Positions 44,207 to 55,860 of a DNA stretch of 64,000 bases are shown piece by piece. A program made the translations under genes and the position numbers. The stretch comes from Antitrichia curtipendula (Eukaryota > Streptophyta > Bryopsida > Hypnales > Leucodontaceae), in assembly GCA_951230915.1 (NCBI GenBank), contig OX579638.1, positions 34,262,322 through 34,326,321 on the forward strand, read 5' to 3'. The notes below the pieces were generated by a model. That model saw only the letters and a list, made by a program, of their open reading frames with translations. It ran no database searches and was not told where the DNA came from. Numbering within the stretch: the stretch's first letter is position 1; each line of letters begins with the position of its first letter.

Positions 44207-47200
44207 CTAAAAGGCTGACATGGAACTACCCTCGCTATCCGAAGTATGTGAATTTGACTCTTCTGCAATCGAATCTACAAACTGTAGAACACGGGGATCT
44301 ACCAAATGGGCCCTAGAAGATGGCCGAGGGTTTAGGGCAATGAAATCCTGGGAAAGAGCCTCAGCATACACCGGGAGATGAAACGGTTTAGGTGGACTCG
44401 GAAAAAATCAAGGATTTGCAAAAAAAGGAACTGCCTTCGAGAACCTCAAATCTTGGCCTTGCCTACAGAACACGGTAATCCATATATTAGATATTTAAAA
44501 AAACAACTGATGCATTGTGGCTAAATGGAAGAGTTCAATGGATGACTTACTTACTGAATCGTGATGTTTTGACGACATGCTAGACCACTACTTCTTCATC
44601 GTCTAATTCACCGAGAACTAGCGTCGAGGGGTCTGGCTGTGCTTGACCAACCACAGGTGGTCGAAGAATTGGAGCAATGAGGGCATCAAAGATGTCCTTA
44701 TCCTCCTCAAATGCCAGAACATGGCGGCGCGTAGCGCGACATGCTTGAATGGTTGCACCTATGCACCAGTTAACACGTTAGGCAAAGATGTTAAAACGAG
44801 GTTGGACCCTATACAAATTGGATGAGGCAAATCCGATTTAGGATAGAGTCAAACCTGTTCCCGCTGTGCAATCGACAACCACGTCCCCTGGTGCAGAACA
44901 TGCCTCCACAAACATCTGCATGAATTGTCTCGCTTTCTCACGGGGACCACGCCACGGAATGTTGCCATTCATGGTGATGTCCTCCTTGTTGCAAAAGTTT
45001 TGTAAAATGTCATCCCTAGCAACGTTCACACCCACAACATCATGGGACGGAACAAATTGAAATGGAAAGTCCCCAAGCGTCTTCGGACCCGACTCCTTCA
45101 TGAGAAGAGAGATGGCAAATCTCATAGTCTGCAACAGAGAAACAATGTGAGTGAAGAGAGATGGTGCAAACTGAAACAATAACCTTTCAATAAACATCAT
45201 GGAAATTTACCGTCTTTGTAGGGTCGGTTGGTGAAGTCAAATGAAGATGATTCATGCCAAAATAAGTTTCGAGAATGCGGAAGTTGTATTCCCGTGAACA
45301 TCCCAAAATGTGACTTCTGTGTGGAGGAGAGGGGGCAGGGTACATCAATAGGAGGCCGCCATTGTCGTGGAGATACTCCTGCGCAAAGTCAAAGACCGGA
45401 AGCAGATAGTCATCCTTGAACTCATTCCACTTCGGAATGGGAGCAGGTGGGCAGGAAATGGTAGGAACATGGAGCCCTTCCGGTACATCCACAATCATCA
45501 AGTCCACTGCGTCGGTAGTTCCACTGACTCCATTGAAGGAGCGGGTTCTGTCACCGGAATGCTGCAAGGCGAAATAGACATGAAATGAAATTAAAACACA
45601 ATGCGGTTGGCAACAATTTAAGTGACAGTTTGGGACATACTCATTTTTTATTTGATTTAAATGAATTGTGCACCACCCATACACAAGGATATATGTAAGA
45701 AAGAAGAAGACTAGGGAAATCACCCATCACACTTACCATTGCCAAAAATGATAGAATAGCAGCATAAGCCGGTGAGCCTAGGTCAAAACTATCTAGCGCC
45801 AAGTTCAGCACGCACTCGTCGATGTCAGGCACAGGCTGAAGATTTTGATGAGTAGGCGTCAATCCATGCACCAGACGCTCCTACGTGAGGGAAAACCCGG
45901 ATGAAGTAATGTTTCCATCAGCTGTACTTGTAGCTGGTTCAGGCAATGGAGTCTCCTCTTTCCTTGAGCGACGCTTTTTCTTCTCTTTCTCTTGGTCTTT
46001 CTCACTCTGCAATACCAGTCTCTTCCTCTTGCTTTGCTCGGACTTTCTTGTGGCTTCCTCTAATTTATCCACCTTCTTCTTGTCAGATAACTTTCACCTC
46101 TTCACGGCCTTGGCACGGGCTTCGGGATCCAATCCAGCAAACTCATCGAACTCAGCATCTGCTACCACTGAATCTTTCATTGCCTGAAAAAGAGACTCCT
46201 CCTCGGGTGGAGTGATGCCAAAGTTGCACTCGAGGTACCAAGGACACGCCTGTAGATGAGCACTGGTCCACTTTTGCAACTGTGTTGGGGAGAACATACA
46301 ATCTTGAGAGGATCGGTCCAACCAAGTCGTCAGAAAAGGCGGCAAGTCTTCCTTCTTAACAGCTTTTTTCCCGTACAACTCAAATTTGAAATACCTATTG
46401 ACAATGAGAGAGATTTTAGTGACAAAAATAAATAAGGCATACGTCAATATAACCATACAAAATAGCCATTCAGTGAATAAAAGCCTATTACTGTGACTCT
46501 ATTACAATCAGTGCCATCTTCAATAGTGAGGTGGTTCTGGATTAGGGACTAGAAAACCATGCATACAGAATATCGAACTTACTCTCTCTCGGCACCGAGA
46601 CCACATATGAATGAACAACCCCTTGCATGGTCTGGTATCAAGGAATGAAAATTGTTCAGCCCTGCCGAACCAAATCATCTCTCTCGATACCAAAACAACC
46701 AGGTTGCGAGAAAGAGGTAAACACAACTAAACAATTTAAAGTTCAGCTAAAACATTCTTCACATATATATTTTTGATCAAAGGTGAAGATTAGGTATAAA
46801 TACCTGTAAATCACACGCTTTACAGTGAGGTCGAATCCTCTATACTCCTTAAAGGTGTCCGACTTCTTGAAGGCATCGGCGCCTTTGAATACCCCCGTGT
46901 AGGCGTGATCCCATAGCTTCATCCGCCACGACTCAATATACTCCACTAGTGACTTAGGCTCAGTGGGGACGGTCATATCAATAGCTACGTTATCCGACCG
47001 GGTGATGGAATCGAACATCTCCAAAGTTGCCTCCTCAATCTGCATGGACCATTTTGTAAGCGACAGTAGAAACGTCCAAGATAGCAAGCCTGCTCAGATT
47101 GATCCCTAGCAATATGAAGAGTACACCCACAATAATATTAATTAACAACTGAAATATAATAATAAGGGTGGAAACTCATACCCCATTATAGTAACAGGCT

Positions 47201-48195
47201 TTTGCAAGGAAGACAACTAACTTCTCTTCGTTCACTGGGTGGGGTGGAAACCGTCGTGCCTCTCTAGTGGGACCACTGGAATTCATCCAATTGAGCCACT
47301 TCACTTTAAATGATGGAGCAACGTTGGCTGTAGCAATGAGTTGCAACTTCTCTAGCGTAAGTTCCTGAACGGCATAGAGGCTCCAGTGCCGTTCAATCTG
47401 CAAAATGAAAGCGAGAACTCAATACAAGAAATATATAATACATTTCAATTCATGTCAATTAGAAAATGAATGGGTCATACCTCCTTCAACCAGTCATCAC
47501 CGAGTGCGGGATTAGCAACGGCCACTATCTTGGAGAGTTTTTTGTAGTGTCTCTCTGTAGCGTCCTTGATAGAGGATCTCATAGCCGCTGCCACCCCCTC
47601 ATTAGTGATTTCATCTGCTGGGGTTCCCTCATGGTATTTTCGTACACTAGAATCAGCCGCTGAGGCAATCTCTTGCTGAAATGATGAAAATACAATTACA
47701 ATACAGGTAAATATGGTGAAGGATATATCAAATAATGCACCGACATGGACTCATGCCGTGGAACAAGATGAGCAAAATCAGTGAAGAATCAAGGAGATTA
47801 TACCTTAAATATGAAGCTGGTGAATACGTCGAGGGGCATACTGTACCAAGTTTTCCGAAAACTCAGCTGACAGGTTTTGACTTCCTCCGCGCTCAGTAAC
47901 TCATAGAATTTCTCGATCTCCATAACACCGTACTTCTGAACCCGATATAGCGTGTGGACAAGATTTGTCTTCACGTGCGAGTTCTCTATGTGCCTGCCCG
48001 GTGAGTTCACAAAGTGAACCGTTAACATAAGAAATCAGTGGTTCAAGATAATAACAGTAGTGAGTGATGATACACATGTACACAAATGGGAACGACGTAA
48101 GGAGAGGCTTACTTATTAATATTGTGCATTGCTTGCATTGCCATCCCAATACGATTCCGCGTGTTGAGGATAATGGAGTCCACGTTGATATGCTA
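44207..48195 (-). pseudogene. class-beta DNA methyltransferase-like part, copy 1
   Basis: Minus-strand exons, approximate: 47816-48020, 47482-47690, 47180-47400, 46806-47040, 45730-46397, 45215-45560, 44857-45128, 44570-44757, 44207-44476. The catalytic part has the circular order of N4-cytosine/N6-adenine methylases. First comes the motif IV region (AVDLMIVDVPEG where DPPY is expected) and a GLLLMYPAP strand. NGNIPWRGPREKARQFMQ follows. At the end is the motif I/SAM loop GDVVVDCTAGTG, spliced to ATIQACRATRRHVLAFEEDKD, which parallels GDLVLDPFAGSGTT...GR..IGIE. A lysine-rich coiled-coil segment (45881-46072) and an acidic tail (ending 44207) flank it. In-frame stops at 48193, 46094, 45881 (TAG/TGA/TAG), 44580 and 44408 make this copy a pseudogene. 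The copy at 60.8-63.9 kb lacks them. Predicted nuclear role: modifying DNA or binding SAM. Activity is doubtful because the DPPY box is altered. Confidence 0.72.
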
Positions 48196-48770
48196 GTCCT
48201 TCTCACTACTATGAAGTCGCTGGATGTGATTCATCCAGGCAATACGTCTGTGGTTTCCATCACAGACGAAGAACTTGTAGTCCACAAGGTACTTCAAGGC
48301 TGGAAGGGAGTTGAAATGATCATTGAAACTATCATTCACGGAATTCCATATGAGACCCCACTCCTTCTTCTTGTCATCAGTGAAGCTCCCTGTCTTCCCT
48401 TGCTCATCTGATATAGAGACGTAAAAAACTCGCGCTCCCTCTTCATATCCCCAGGTAAACCGGTTCTCAAGTAACGTCAAGTCCGACACTAATGTCGGTT
48501 GAACCATTGGCATCGGAACCAACCTGCACAAAGGTATTTTCATCCGACAAAGGTCGTTTGTGGTGAGCTTCAAACTGTTGACGACGCAGACCGTATCCAG
48601 AGTTTGTGTCCTCTTGATGTCATCTTCAAGAAGTCCAGGATCCACTCCGGGAATGCTATCATCCTGCAAATCATCTGCATCTGAGTCTGAGCCAATGATA
48701 GGCTGCTCGTTGAATGGCTCAACTGCAGTGCCACTGGAAGTGGTACGTGGTGTGTTCCTGAGACGCACCT
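48196..48770 (-). pseudogene. ParB-like domain exon of the methyltransferase gene
   Basis: Acidic leader (IGSDSDADDLQDDSIPG), then about 120 residues ending FFVCDGNHRRIAWMNHI. The DGNHRR-A pattern after a hydrophobic strand is the signature of the ParB/Srx fold (consensus like VDGxHRxxAA). In bacteria and phages, ParB-like domains often sit N-terminal to amino-methylases of this class, the same order as here. The N-terminal half of the domain is weakly conserved. The TAG at 48193-48195 follows HSSEKD, after which the frame continues (HINVDSIILNTRNRIGMAM) to a GTAAGC donor. Assignment rests on one good motif plus the fusion partner. Confidence 0.55.
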
Positions 48771-48857
48771 GAAAGATGATAAGTGGAGTTAATACAGAAC
48801 AATGTCCCGTCGATTTTAAGACACAAAGTACATCAAACACTATTATATGGTATGTCA

Positions 48858-49350
48858 TTACAGAATATCCATTCCGTGTGCAAGATATAATCTGTCGTTA
48901 TACAAGTCCATGTAACAATATATCTCAAACTCCGCACTGACATGCCGTTGAAAGTAACCTATACGAACCGCAGCAGAAAATGAGGATGTCATCGTTGGAT
49001 TGATAACCAGAATCCACATCCTCATGATCGCATGTGCAATACTGAGTGCTAGCATCAGATACCGTAACAGTAGCTGCTAAGTCGTTGGACCCACATGAAG
49101 TGCAACAGGAGTCCAAGGAGGGCATGCGTCCCTCCCCTTACGGTTCCCCCCATCCTAACTCAACATCAAGCAGATGAACGTGAAGCTGTACCAGCCGCGG
49201 GAGACTGGGAACGGGAACTATTGGGCCACCTTCGCCACCATCAAGGTCGTCAAACTGGGGAAAGACCTCCTCGACAGGCCTCGGATCCGTAGGAGAACTA
49301 GATCCACCTAACTTTTGAGGTGGGATATCCATAGCGGCCCTTCGCAGCAC
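48858..49350 (-). CDS. N-terminal exons of the methyltransferase gene, unclear
   Basis: Two or three short minus-strand open stretches upstream of the ParB exon: 49138-49350 (MDIPPQKLGGSSSP start), 48925-49125 (Cys-rich: SCCTSCGS, YCTCDHEDVDSG) and 48858-49055. Cysteine pairs suggest a small zinc-binding piece, but the phases cannot be fixed and I recognise no family. This region is the 5' end of the gene before the 180-bp repeats. Confidence 0.35.
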
Positions 49351-49450
49351 CTACAAACGAATAACAGAGTCATTTATCTCCAATAGACAACTCAATAATT
49401 AAATTCGTGCCATGCAAATTAAAGTCCATAATGATGCAAGCTCGAGCTTA

Positions 49451-50015
49451 CCTTTTGAAACTCAAAGACCAAATCCAAAATAAATATAAAAGCAAATTCA
49501 CCGCACCCTAGTGCTTTCAACTTTCCCCCAATTCAAGCATACGGTAGAGAGCGAAAACCCTCTCTCGGTCCCGAGAGGGCCCTCGGCCGACCTGTCTGAT
49601 GCATAGGAACAACGCAGCCTGACCAAACTCACATTTTGAAAATCAAAAACTGAAACCAAAAAAATATAAAAGAGAATTCACCGCACCTTAGTGCTTTCAG
49701 CTTTCCCCCAGTTCAAGCATACGGTGGAGAGCGAAAACCCTCTCTTAGTCCCGAGAGGGCCCTCGGCCCACCTGTCTGATGCATAGGAACAATACAGAGA
49801 AACCAAGCTCACATTTTGAAAATCAAAAACTGAAACCAAGAAAATATAAAAGAGAATTCACCGCACCCTAGTGCTTTCAGCGTTCCCCTAGTTCAAGCAT
49901 AGGGTGGACAGCGGAAACCGTCTCTCGGGACCGAGAAGACCGAGGGCCCACCTGTCTGATGCATAGGAACAACGCAGAGAAACCAAGCTCACATTTTGAA
50001 AATCAAAAACTGAAT
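49451..50015. promoter_or_regulatory. three 180-bp tandem repeats between divergent genes
   Basis: Units start at 49451, 49631 and 49811, with a partial fourth at 49991, exactly 180 bp apart. Each has AAATATAAAAG (TATA-like), TTCACCGCACC, TAGTGCTTTCA, a palindrome (CTCTCGGTCCCGAGAG in unit 1, worn in units 2 and 3) and CACCTGTCTGATGCATAGGAAC. They lie upstream of both the methyltransferase (-) and the transposase (+), so I infer a shared or duplicated promoter, or a binding array for an element protein. Confidence 0.7.
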
Positions 50016-51180
50016 CCAAACTTCGGTCCCCGTGGATTTACCTCAACTTCGGTCCCCTTGGATTTCATGTTTCGAGCGCCAGCCGTCGCCAAATTAGTTG
50101 GTGCAGTTGCCGCCGCCATGTTCCCGTCCGCGCCAGTACCGCCCATCACCAAACTTCTCCCGCTCCACAGAATTCGGCTTCCATCCATGGAGAGCTTTAA
50201 AAGGAAAACGAGAGAGCGATGGACAATACAACAAAGGGAAGAGATCATGAAAGCAGCGGGTGAGAATAAATTAATTCCCAAGTAACCGTAAGTGTCTCCA
50301 GAATGATTGCTCGTGCGCTGCCTTTCGCACTACTTGGATAGTACGTTTCCCATTCGGTGGTCGACGGAGGTAATTGGGGAATTTGATTAAGTGAATTGGC
50401 ATGCTTCGTGCTGACTTCGGGGCATTTGTTTGAATTTTCTCTTCGTGCCGCCGCCATCTCGTCGTCACTAGGTGTTGTCATACTTGATAGTCGTACTGAC
50501 TAATTTATTATTCTGGCACTTCATCAACGTAATCGTGCAGTTCTCTGGACTGCTTAATAATGTGGATTGCCCACTCCGAATTTCTGTTTCATTTTATTTT
50601 ATGGCATTCAATGGTAAGTGAAGTTTCTGAACGCATTCGGTGAATCTGTTGTTGTATGCTACCGAATCCTTTCCACATTGTCGGGGATGTTTCTAATAGT
50701 TCAAGATAGGAATTGACTCAGACATCAAGTGAACAGCGGCTCCACGGGTGTGTTGAATACTTGTGGAATACGAGGCCCAGGCAATACATTTTCAATAACT
50801 TCCCCCATTTGCATCTGAGCATTTCTAGATGAGGGCTTTATGTATATACCAATATCACGAATTTCCTTGTCATTAAGGTCTAACAAATGTGAGGGGATTA
50901 ACCTTAATGAGATCTAGATAGATTTGATGACTGCCTTAACTCAGCCGTCAAATTTCATATGTTTTGCCGTACATTTAAACGGCTGAATGTGTGATTCAAT
51001 TGCATCTGGTATTCTTATATCAAGAATCTCGCTATTTCAATTTAGGGTGGTAGGGCCCATTATTAGAAGCATTTGTCATTGTTGTTTAACTTAGGTGTTT
51101 CATAGTGTTTTTCTAACGTACTGTAGGTTTTCTTCATTTCGAGCATAGATAGGTTTAGCTCCCGCCTGGGAACCTAGTCG
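50016..51180. other. 5' region of the transposase gene
   Basis: Holds a short open stretch at 49959-50285 (RPTRVT-less, basic ending) that I cannot assign, and AT-rich leader-like DNA up to the ATG at 51181. An intron-containing 5' UTR is plausible (TGTAGG and TTTCTTCATTT near 51120). No other gene is seen. Confidence 0.35.
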
Positions 51181-53268
51181 ATGGAGGAAATGACACATTC
51201 TGCGCAAAGGGTCGTTGTCAGTGCAAACGGCGAAAGAGTTCCTATATTGTTTGATGTGGACGAGAATGGACTTGCTGTAGTGTCAGCTTCTCGATTATGC
51301 CTACGATTTCAATTGAAAGAGGGTTCGGTCCATTTGGACGAAGAAATCTATGATAGCGAGTCTGGCATACTCAGCCACACTATTGGTCAAACTCCCTCAA
51401 ACGATGGAGTGAATACTAGGTGGATGCTCAAATCTGGAAGGTATAGAGCGTACGGAGTGTCGGAATTCAGTAGATTGACATCGTCGGAAAATGCTCCACT
51501 GTATCGGTCGTCGTCGTGTTCATTTCAAACCCCCCTCCTCAATCGTGTTAAAGTAGAACCATTGGAACAGAATGTCATGATCCTTAGTGATGATTTAGAC
51601 GTAGATTCTCCAACGAAGCCTCCCGCCACTATCGATTCCAGTTCGGGTCAATGTTCTCTCACTCCAGAGTTTATTGCTCAGGGTTCTACTGAGCCCAAGA
51701 AGGTCGTATCTGTGATGGACGGCTTAAGGGGACTGCGTGGCCTGAAGGGATGTCGAAACGTTTTGTCAAAGCTAAACTATGACGCAATTGACATTCACAG
51801 AGTCTCAGTACTGCCTCCATCTTTCAACGGCAATGTCATTTTCGAACTTCCTTCCCTACAGGCCTCCGGTTCTACTTCCCAGGCAAGGCAAATGTCTGGC
51901 ATGGATAAACTATATGACGGACATGTGTGGTCCAAAACTGTGACCACCAATATCATTAATCCAATGGGATTAGTGTTTCGCACGTCAATTTGTGTAGGGC
52001 ATTTGCGCTGTGTTAACCCTACTTGCGAGTTTCTATCTCGAGTACACCGAACCATGGATGTAAACGAATTAGAATGGGAAGGATTGGCATCTACACCACT
52101 TGATGTTGGTCACAAGCATCCTCCCGGATCAACTCTTGTCTGCAGGATTTGCAAGGAGCCTCCCTCTTGTATTGCTTGATGCGATGTGCGTGTTTACTAT
52201 GTTGCAGGAAACCCGAAACTCACCCGGGCTTTCGTTCATTTGGGAAGTCACGAGCATCCAGTGAAGGATGGTGAGCTTAGAGACATGAAGGAGAAAACAC
52301 GGTCTCTCATTGAGGAGCAGTTGGAGAGAACACCATCGGCAACAAATTCCTCCATCGTCATGGAGGCTATTAAGGAGCTTCTTGGAGGCTTACTCCTTTG
52401 TCCGGATGGAGAGACTCCAAAAGCAATGGACTTCGAAGAGCTTGTCCCAGTTTTGGACAAGTGCAAATATCTGAGCTCACCTTCTATTCGGAACGAGGTA
52501 ACTTCATTTAAGTACCTGAGGAGATTTGGAGTGATAGATAGCATCACCAAATTGAGAGGATCCAGTACTTGGGCATTCGTCCAGGAAAGCAAATTTCCAG
52601 GTCAAGGTACCGATGTGGATAAGGTTTTCGTATTTAAAATGTCAAAAGTTGGACCAGGTAGCGGAGTGGACTTGGTGAAACGCATGCAAACCGGAGGAGA
52701 TCTGGCAGATGCTTGGGTAATGTTTGACCATGTTAAACGTGTAAAAGGTTGGACGACCATGGCATACCATGTTTATGACTCCATGTACTGCCGTGTCATG
52801 ACTATTGCTTGTTGCGACATGCAATCGGAAGACTGTGCAGCACAAGTTTTGTTTTGGAAAAACCTAAACTCAGTCCTTAATAGGAATGGAGTTGTGGACA
52901 TTCAGTTTAAAGGTTTCATGGCGGATAGTGCCCAAGCGAATTGGAATGCTGTGAGGTTAGTTTACGATTCTGGTGATATTGGAGATCCAATGGACAACCG
53001 AGAGAGGACGTGCCTTTTTCACTGGACCCAATCCATGGAGAAGCACACTAAGGCTGAAATCAGAGGGGATTTACAAGATCAGCACCGTTTGCTTTGCAAG
53101 CAATACAAGAATGCTACGTCGCCAGAGCAATCTGAAATGCGATACCTTGCCATCAAATCATGGTGGTTGTCATCAGGTGCCACCACACAGGAAGGAGTGC
53201 AGAGACTGGAGTTGTAGCTATCATTTTGGCATTTCCGCTATCGCCAATGGGGTGGATTCATGTAGCTG
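51181..53268 (+). pseudogene. MULE transposase, zinc and DDE part
   Basis: A single frame from ATG 51181, broken only by TGA 52177-52179, TAG 53215-53217 and TAG 53263-53265, then a GTAAGG donor. Residues 1-250 are poorly conserved and acidic. Then comes a cysteine-rich zinc segment (CVGHLRCVNPTCEF ... LVCRICKEPPSC, then C after the stop) leading to TRAFVHLGSHEHPV, the layout of WRKY/FLYWCH/GCM-like zinc domains seen at MULE N-termini. The catalytic core has WVMFDHVKRVKG, the GFMADSAQANWNAVRLVY block (second D) and ERTCLFHWTQSMEKH, like the MULE D...A..+C..H pattern. LSFWHFRYRQWGGFM follows. Family call from motif order; a relative such as another zinc/SWIM transposase clade is possible. Confidence 0.72.
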
Positions 53269-53739
53269 GTAAGGCGGTGTCTTTTGCCATTTGGAATTGT
53301 AATTCTTTGCTAGGTCTGTCGTATTATGTCTACCGTCTCATCATTTCATTGCTATCAGATGGAATGCTCTGTTTTCCTAAATTATTCATTTTTTGTTTTT
53401 TAGTGCCATATTATAATCTCCAATTATTGCATGGAATAGGATGTCCGTCGATGCCTCTCGGTACAAAGAGGATCTGATGGGGTCGCTAGAATATTTTTAT
53501 TTCTATTTCCATTATTGAAAGCATCAATGTACACTCAAGCATATCTTCATTCTGTGCTCTGAGTTTGCAACTTCTAGTTGCAAGTCTCTCTCGGTACCTA
53601 GAGAGTTTTGATTGTAGGATTGTGTTTAGGTTCAATGGACTCAATTCTTAGGCCCTCCTTAATTGCAATCGCCATTTTGTATGCACCTGGCTTAGCTGAG
53701 ATGTCCCCTAAAACTAAATTTGTACTACTCCCATTTTTT

Positions 53740-55208
53740 GGCAAAATTTAACTGAATCTGAGTTGGCTGAAATGCCATCTTGTAACTTGGCGGAGACTGT
53801 TCACAATAAGTGGCTACAGCAGTCTGGAAACCGGGGTAATGACTTATACATTGCCACGGTAGACAATTTTGTGAGGGCGTTCATGCAGATAGTGAAGTAT
53901 TATCAGTACTTGAAGGGTAACCAATCTGGAACCGGACCAGGAAAGGAAGAACTACTATTACAAGTAGCCCAGAGGTCGGCCGAGCGAACTGGTAATCCAA
54001 AGGCACTAACTGAAGCTATTTCAAATATTCCAGGGGTGGAAGAATTTTTTGATCGAGAGCCCCACCTAAAAGGTGAAGAGATTTTTGGATCGCAGAAGAG
54101 GAAGGTAGACATGCCATTAAGATGTGAATACGATTTGCATAGACCAGACAAGGTGAACTATTCCCATCCCCGCGTACAAACAAGATCAGGGAGAGCCAGT
54201 ACAAGTGTTCCAATTTTGAATACAATTTCGGAAGATATTTCTCCAATTGTGGATTCGGGACCCCAACCAGTGATCTTAGACGACGGGACCTTAGGACAAC
54301 ATTAGCATCCAAATTTGACGCACGTATTCTCTATTCAAGAGAGCATGTGTGATGAAACGCAATGGCATATTGCACGATTGCCTAAGAATTCTACGAAAGC
54401 GTGCTTCGCTCTTCAGGCAATTACGAAGAAGAAGTGCACTGCGCCGATTGTTCAGAACAACATTGCAACCGCGGCCCCAACATATACAGGTATGATGCTG
54501 AATTATAGGAAAAACTGCAATGAACGTATGCAATTCTTCTTTTGCAATGACGATAATGAAAGGTGTGTAAAAGGGACGCGGAGGAAATGGGTGTTATCAG
54601 TACCACCTGTTCCGAAGATTTGGCTGATCAAAATGGGCACAAAACTCTCAAAGGCTGAGATTCTGTCTTTGGAAACGTCTGGTATCCAACTTCCACAACG
54701 GGAAGTTATTTCACCAAGGAGACTCTTCGGCGGTGAAGTAGGAGTTGAATTGGTCCATGCTTATCCTATTCCAGCGTCCCCTCACGAGTATCCGTCAATT
54801 CGAGCGGGTAAACTTGTTCGGAGGAATCCAAAGGCTCCAACAGTAAAGCACCAAAACAATTGTGCTTCAGCTTTAACATTGAGTGGAAGAATTCAGAAGG
54901 TAACTATGGTTCCTCATCCGGGATTTGGGTGCATAGTGTCATTGAAGTTTGGTTTAGAGCCCCGTGAAGAACTGTACTTGTTGACAATTTCCTGTTTTCC
55001 TGACTGCACCTGTCCAAATTTCAAGGAGATGAAGCTGAAGTGCTTGGGAAAGCGTGGAACGTGGGCAAACTGCAAGCACCTTTATTTCATATTCACGGTC
55101 ATTTGCAACTTGCAGTGTACAACAGATGGCTTCATTCATGCAGCAACATTCAGTTTTAATGAAGTCAAACATGTTCTTCTTAGCGGCATATTGAATCATT
55201 TAAAATGA
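53740..55208 (+). pseudogene. MULE transposase, C-terminal part with SWIM finger
   Basis: The continuing exon is open from about 53740 to the stop at 55206, with one TAG at 54303-54305 in the same frame. It has NLAETVHNKWLQQSGNRG, VRAFMQIVKYYQYLKG, FGSQKRK, and a C-terminal SWIM-type zinc finger: CFPDCTCPNF...GTWANCKHLYFIF (CxC then CxH). SWIM fingers follow the transposase core in plant MULEs and in their domesticated FAR1-type relatives. The intron 53269-53740 has a GTAAGG donor; the acceptor is not certain. Confidence 0.75.
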
Positions 55209-55860
55209 AATGAGATCTTGTTGACACGTAGTAGTGTCACTTCCCGTGTTTACTACTTAATTTAATGAAAGTGTAGTGAGACTACAAGAGCCACTACTTT
55301 CACTTCATTACCCTATACATGTTTATCAAATTTGTTTATTTATATATAGTAACTGTTGTATGTTCTTCTTTGTATTTTTCCATCTCTGGATTCCACTCTG
55401 CAAGCCTAGTAGTGGAAAAGCGTTGTAGACTTTAACTGTTTCGGAATTCTAGTTAGATCCCACATGGCACCCTAAACAGTATCCCTTAAATCCACAACGA
55501 TACCACGGTCATAGGATACTCTCTACCATTGGTCACAGGAAATACTAGCCACATCTTAATGTATGAATAGGTCCAAGTCTTATTTTCATTTTTGGGCCTA
55601 GTCCCGAACATTTTTCTCTTTGATATTGATCAATCACAGGAACTCCTAAATATGTGGTCATAGGGGTTGATGTGAAGGTCTTATAGTTTTGAAAGGTGAA
55701 GGACTCCTTTTTAATCTGAAGCTCATTTTCAAAACCCTAAAACCCTGAAGCATATGCTTGATGTAGAATTCTGAAGGCTTATCATAAATAATTTTCTACC
55801 CGTAAAGGACTACTAAATTACCCCCATAAGAACCCTAAACCAACAAGTTCTTGATGTATT
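55209..55860. other. MULE right non-coding region
   Basis: 3' flank of the transposase gene, AT-rich, no gene. Merges into the inverted-repeat end after about 55860. Confidence 0.45.

Noticed and set aside
49451..50015. CRISPR-like spacing of repeats
   Set aside because: Repeats are 180 bp, contiguous and without variable spacers; the genome is eukaryotic.
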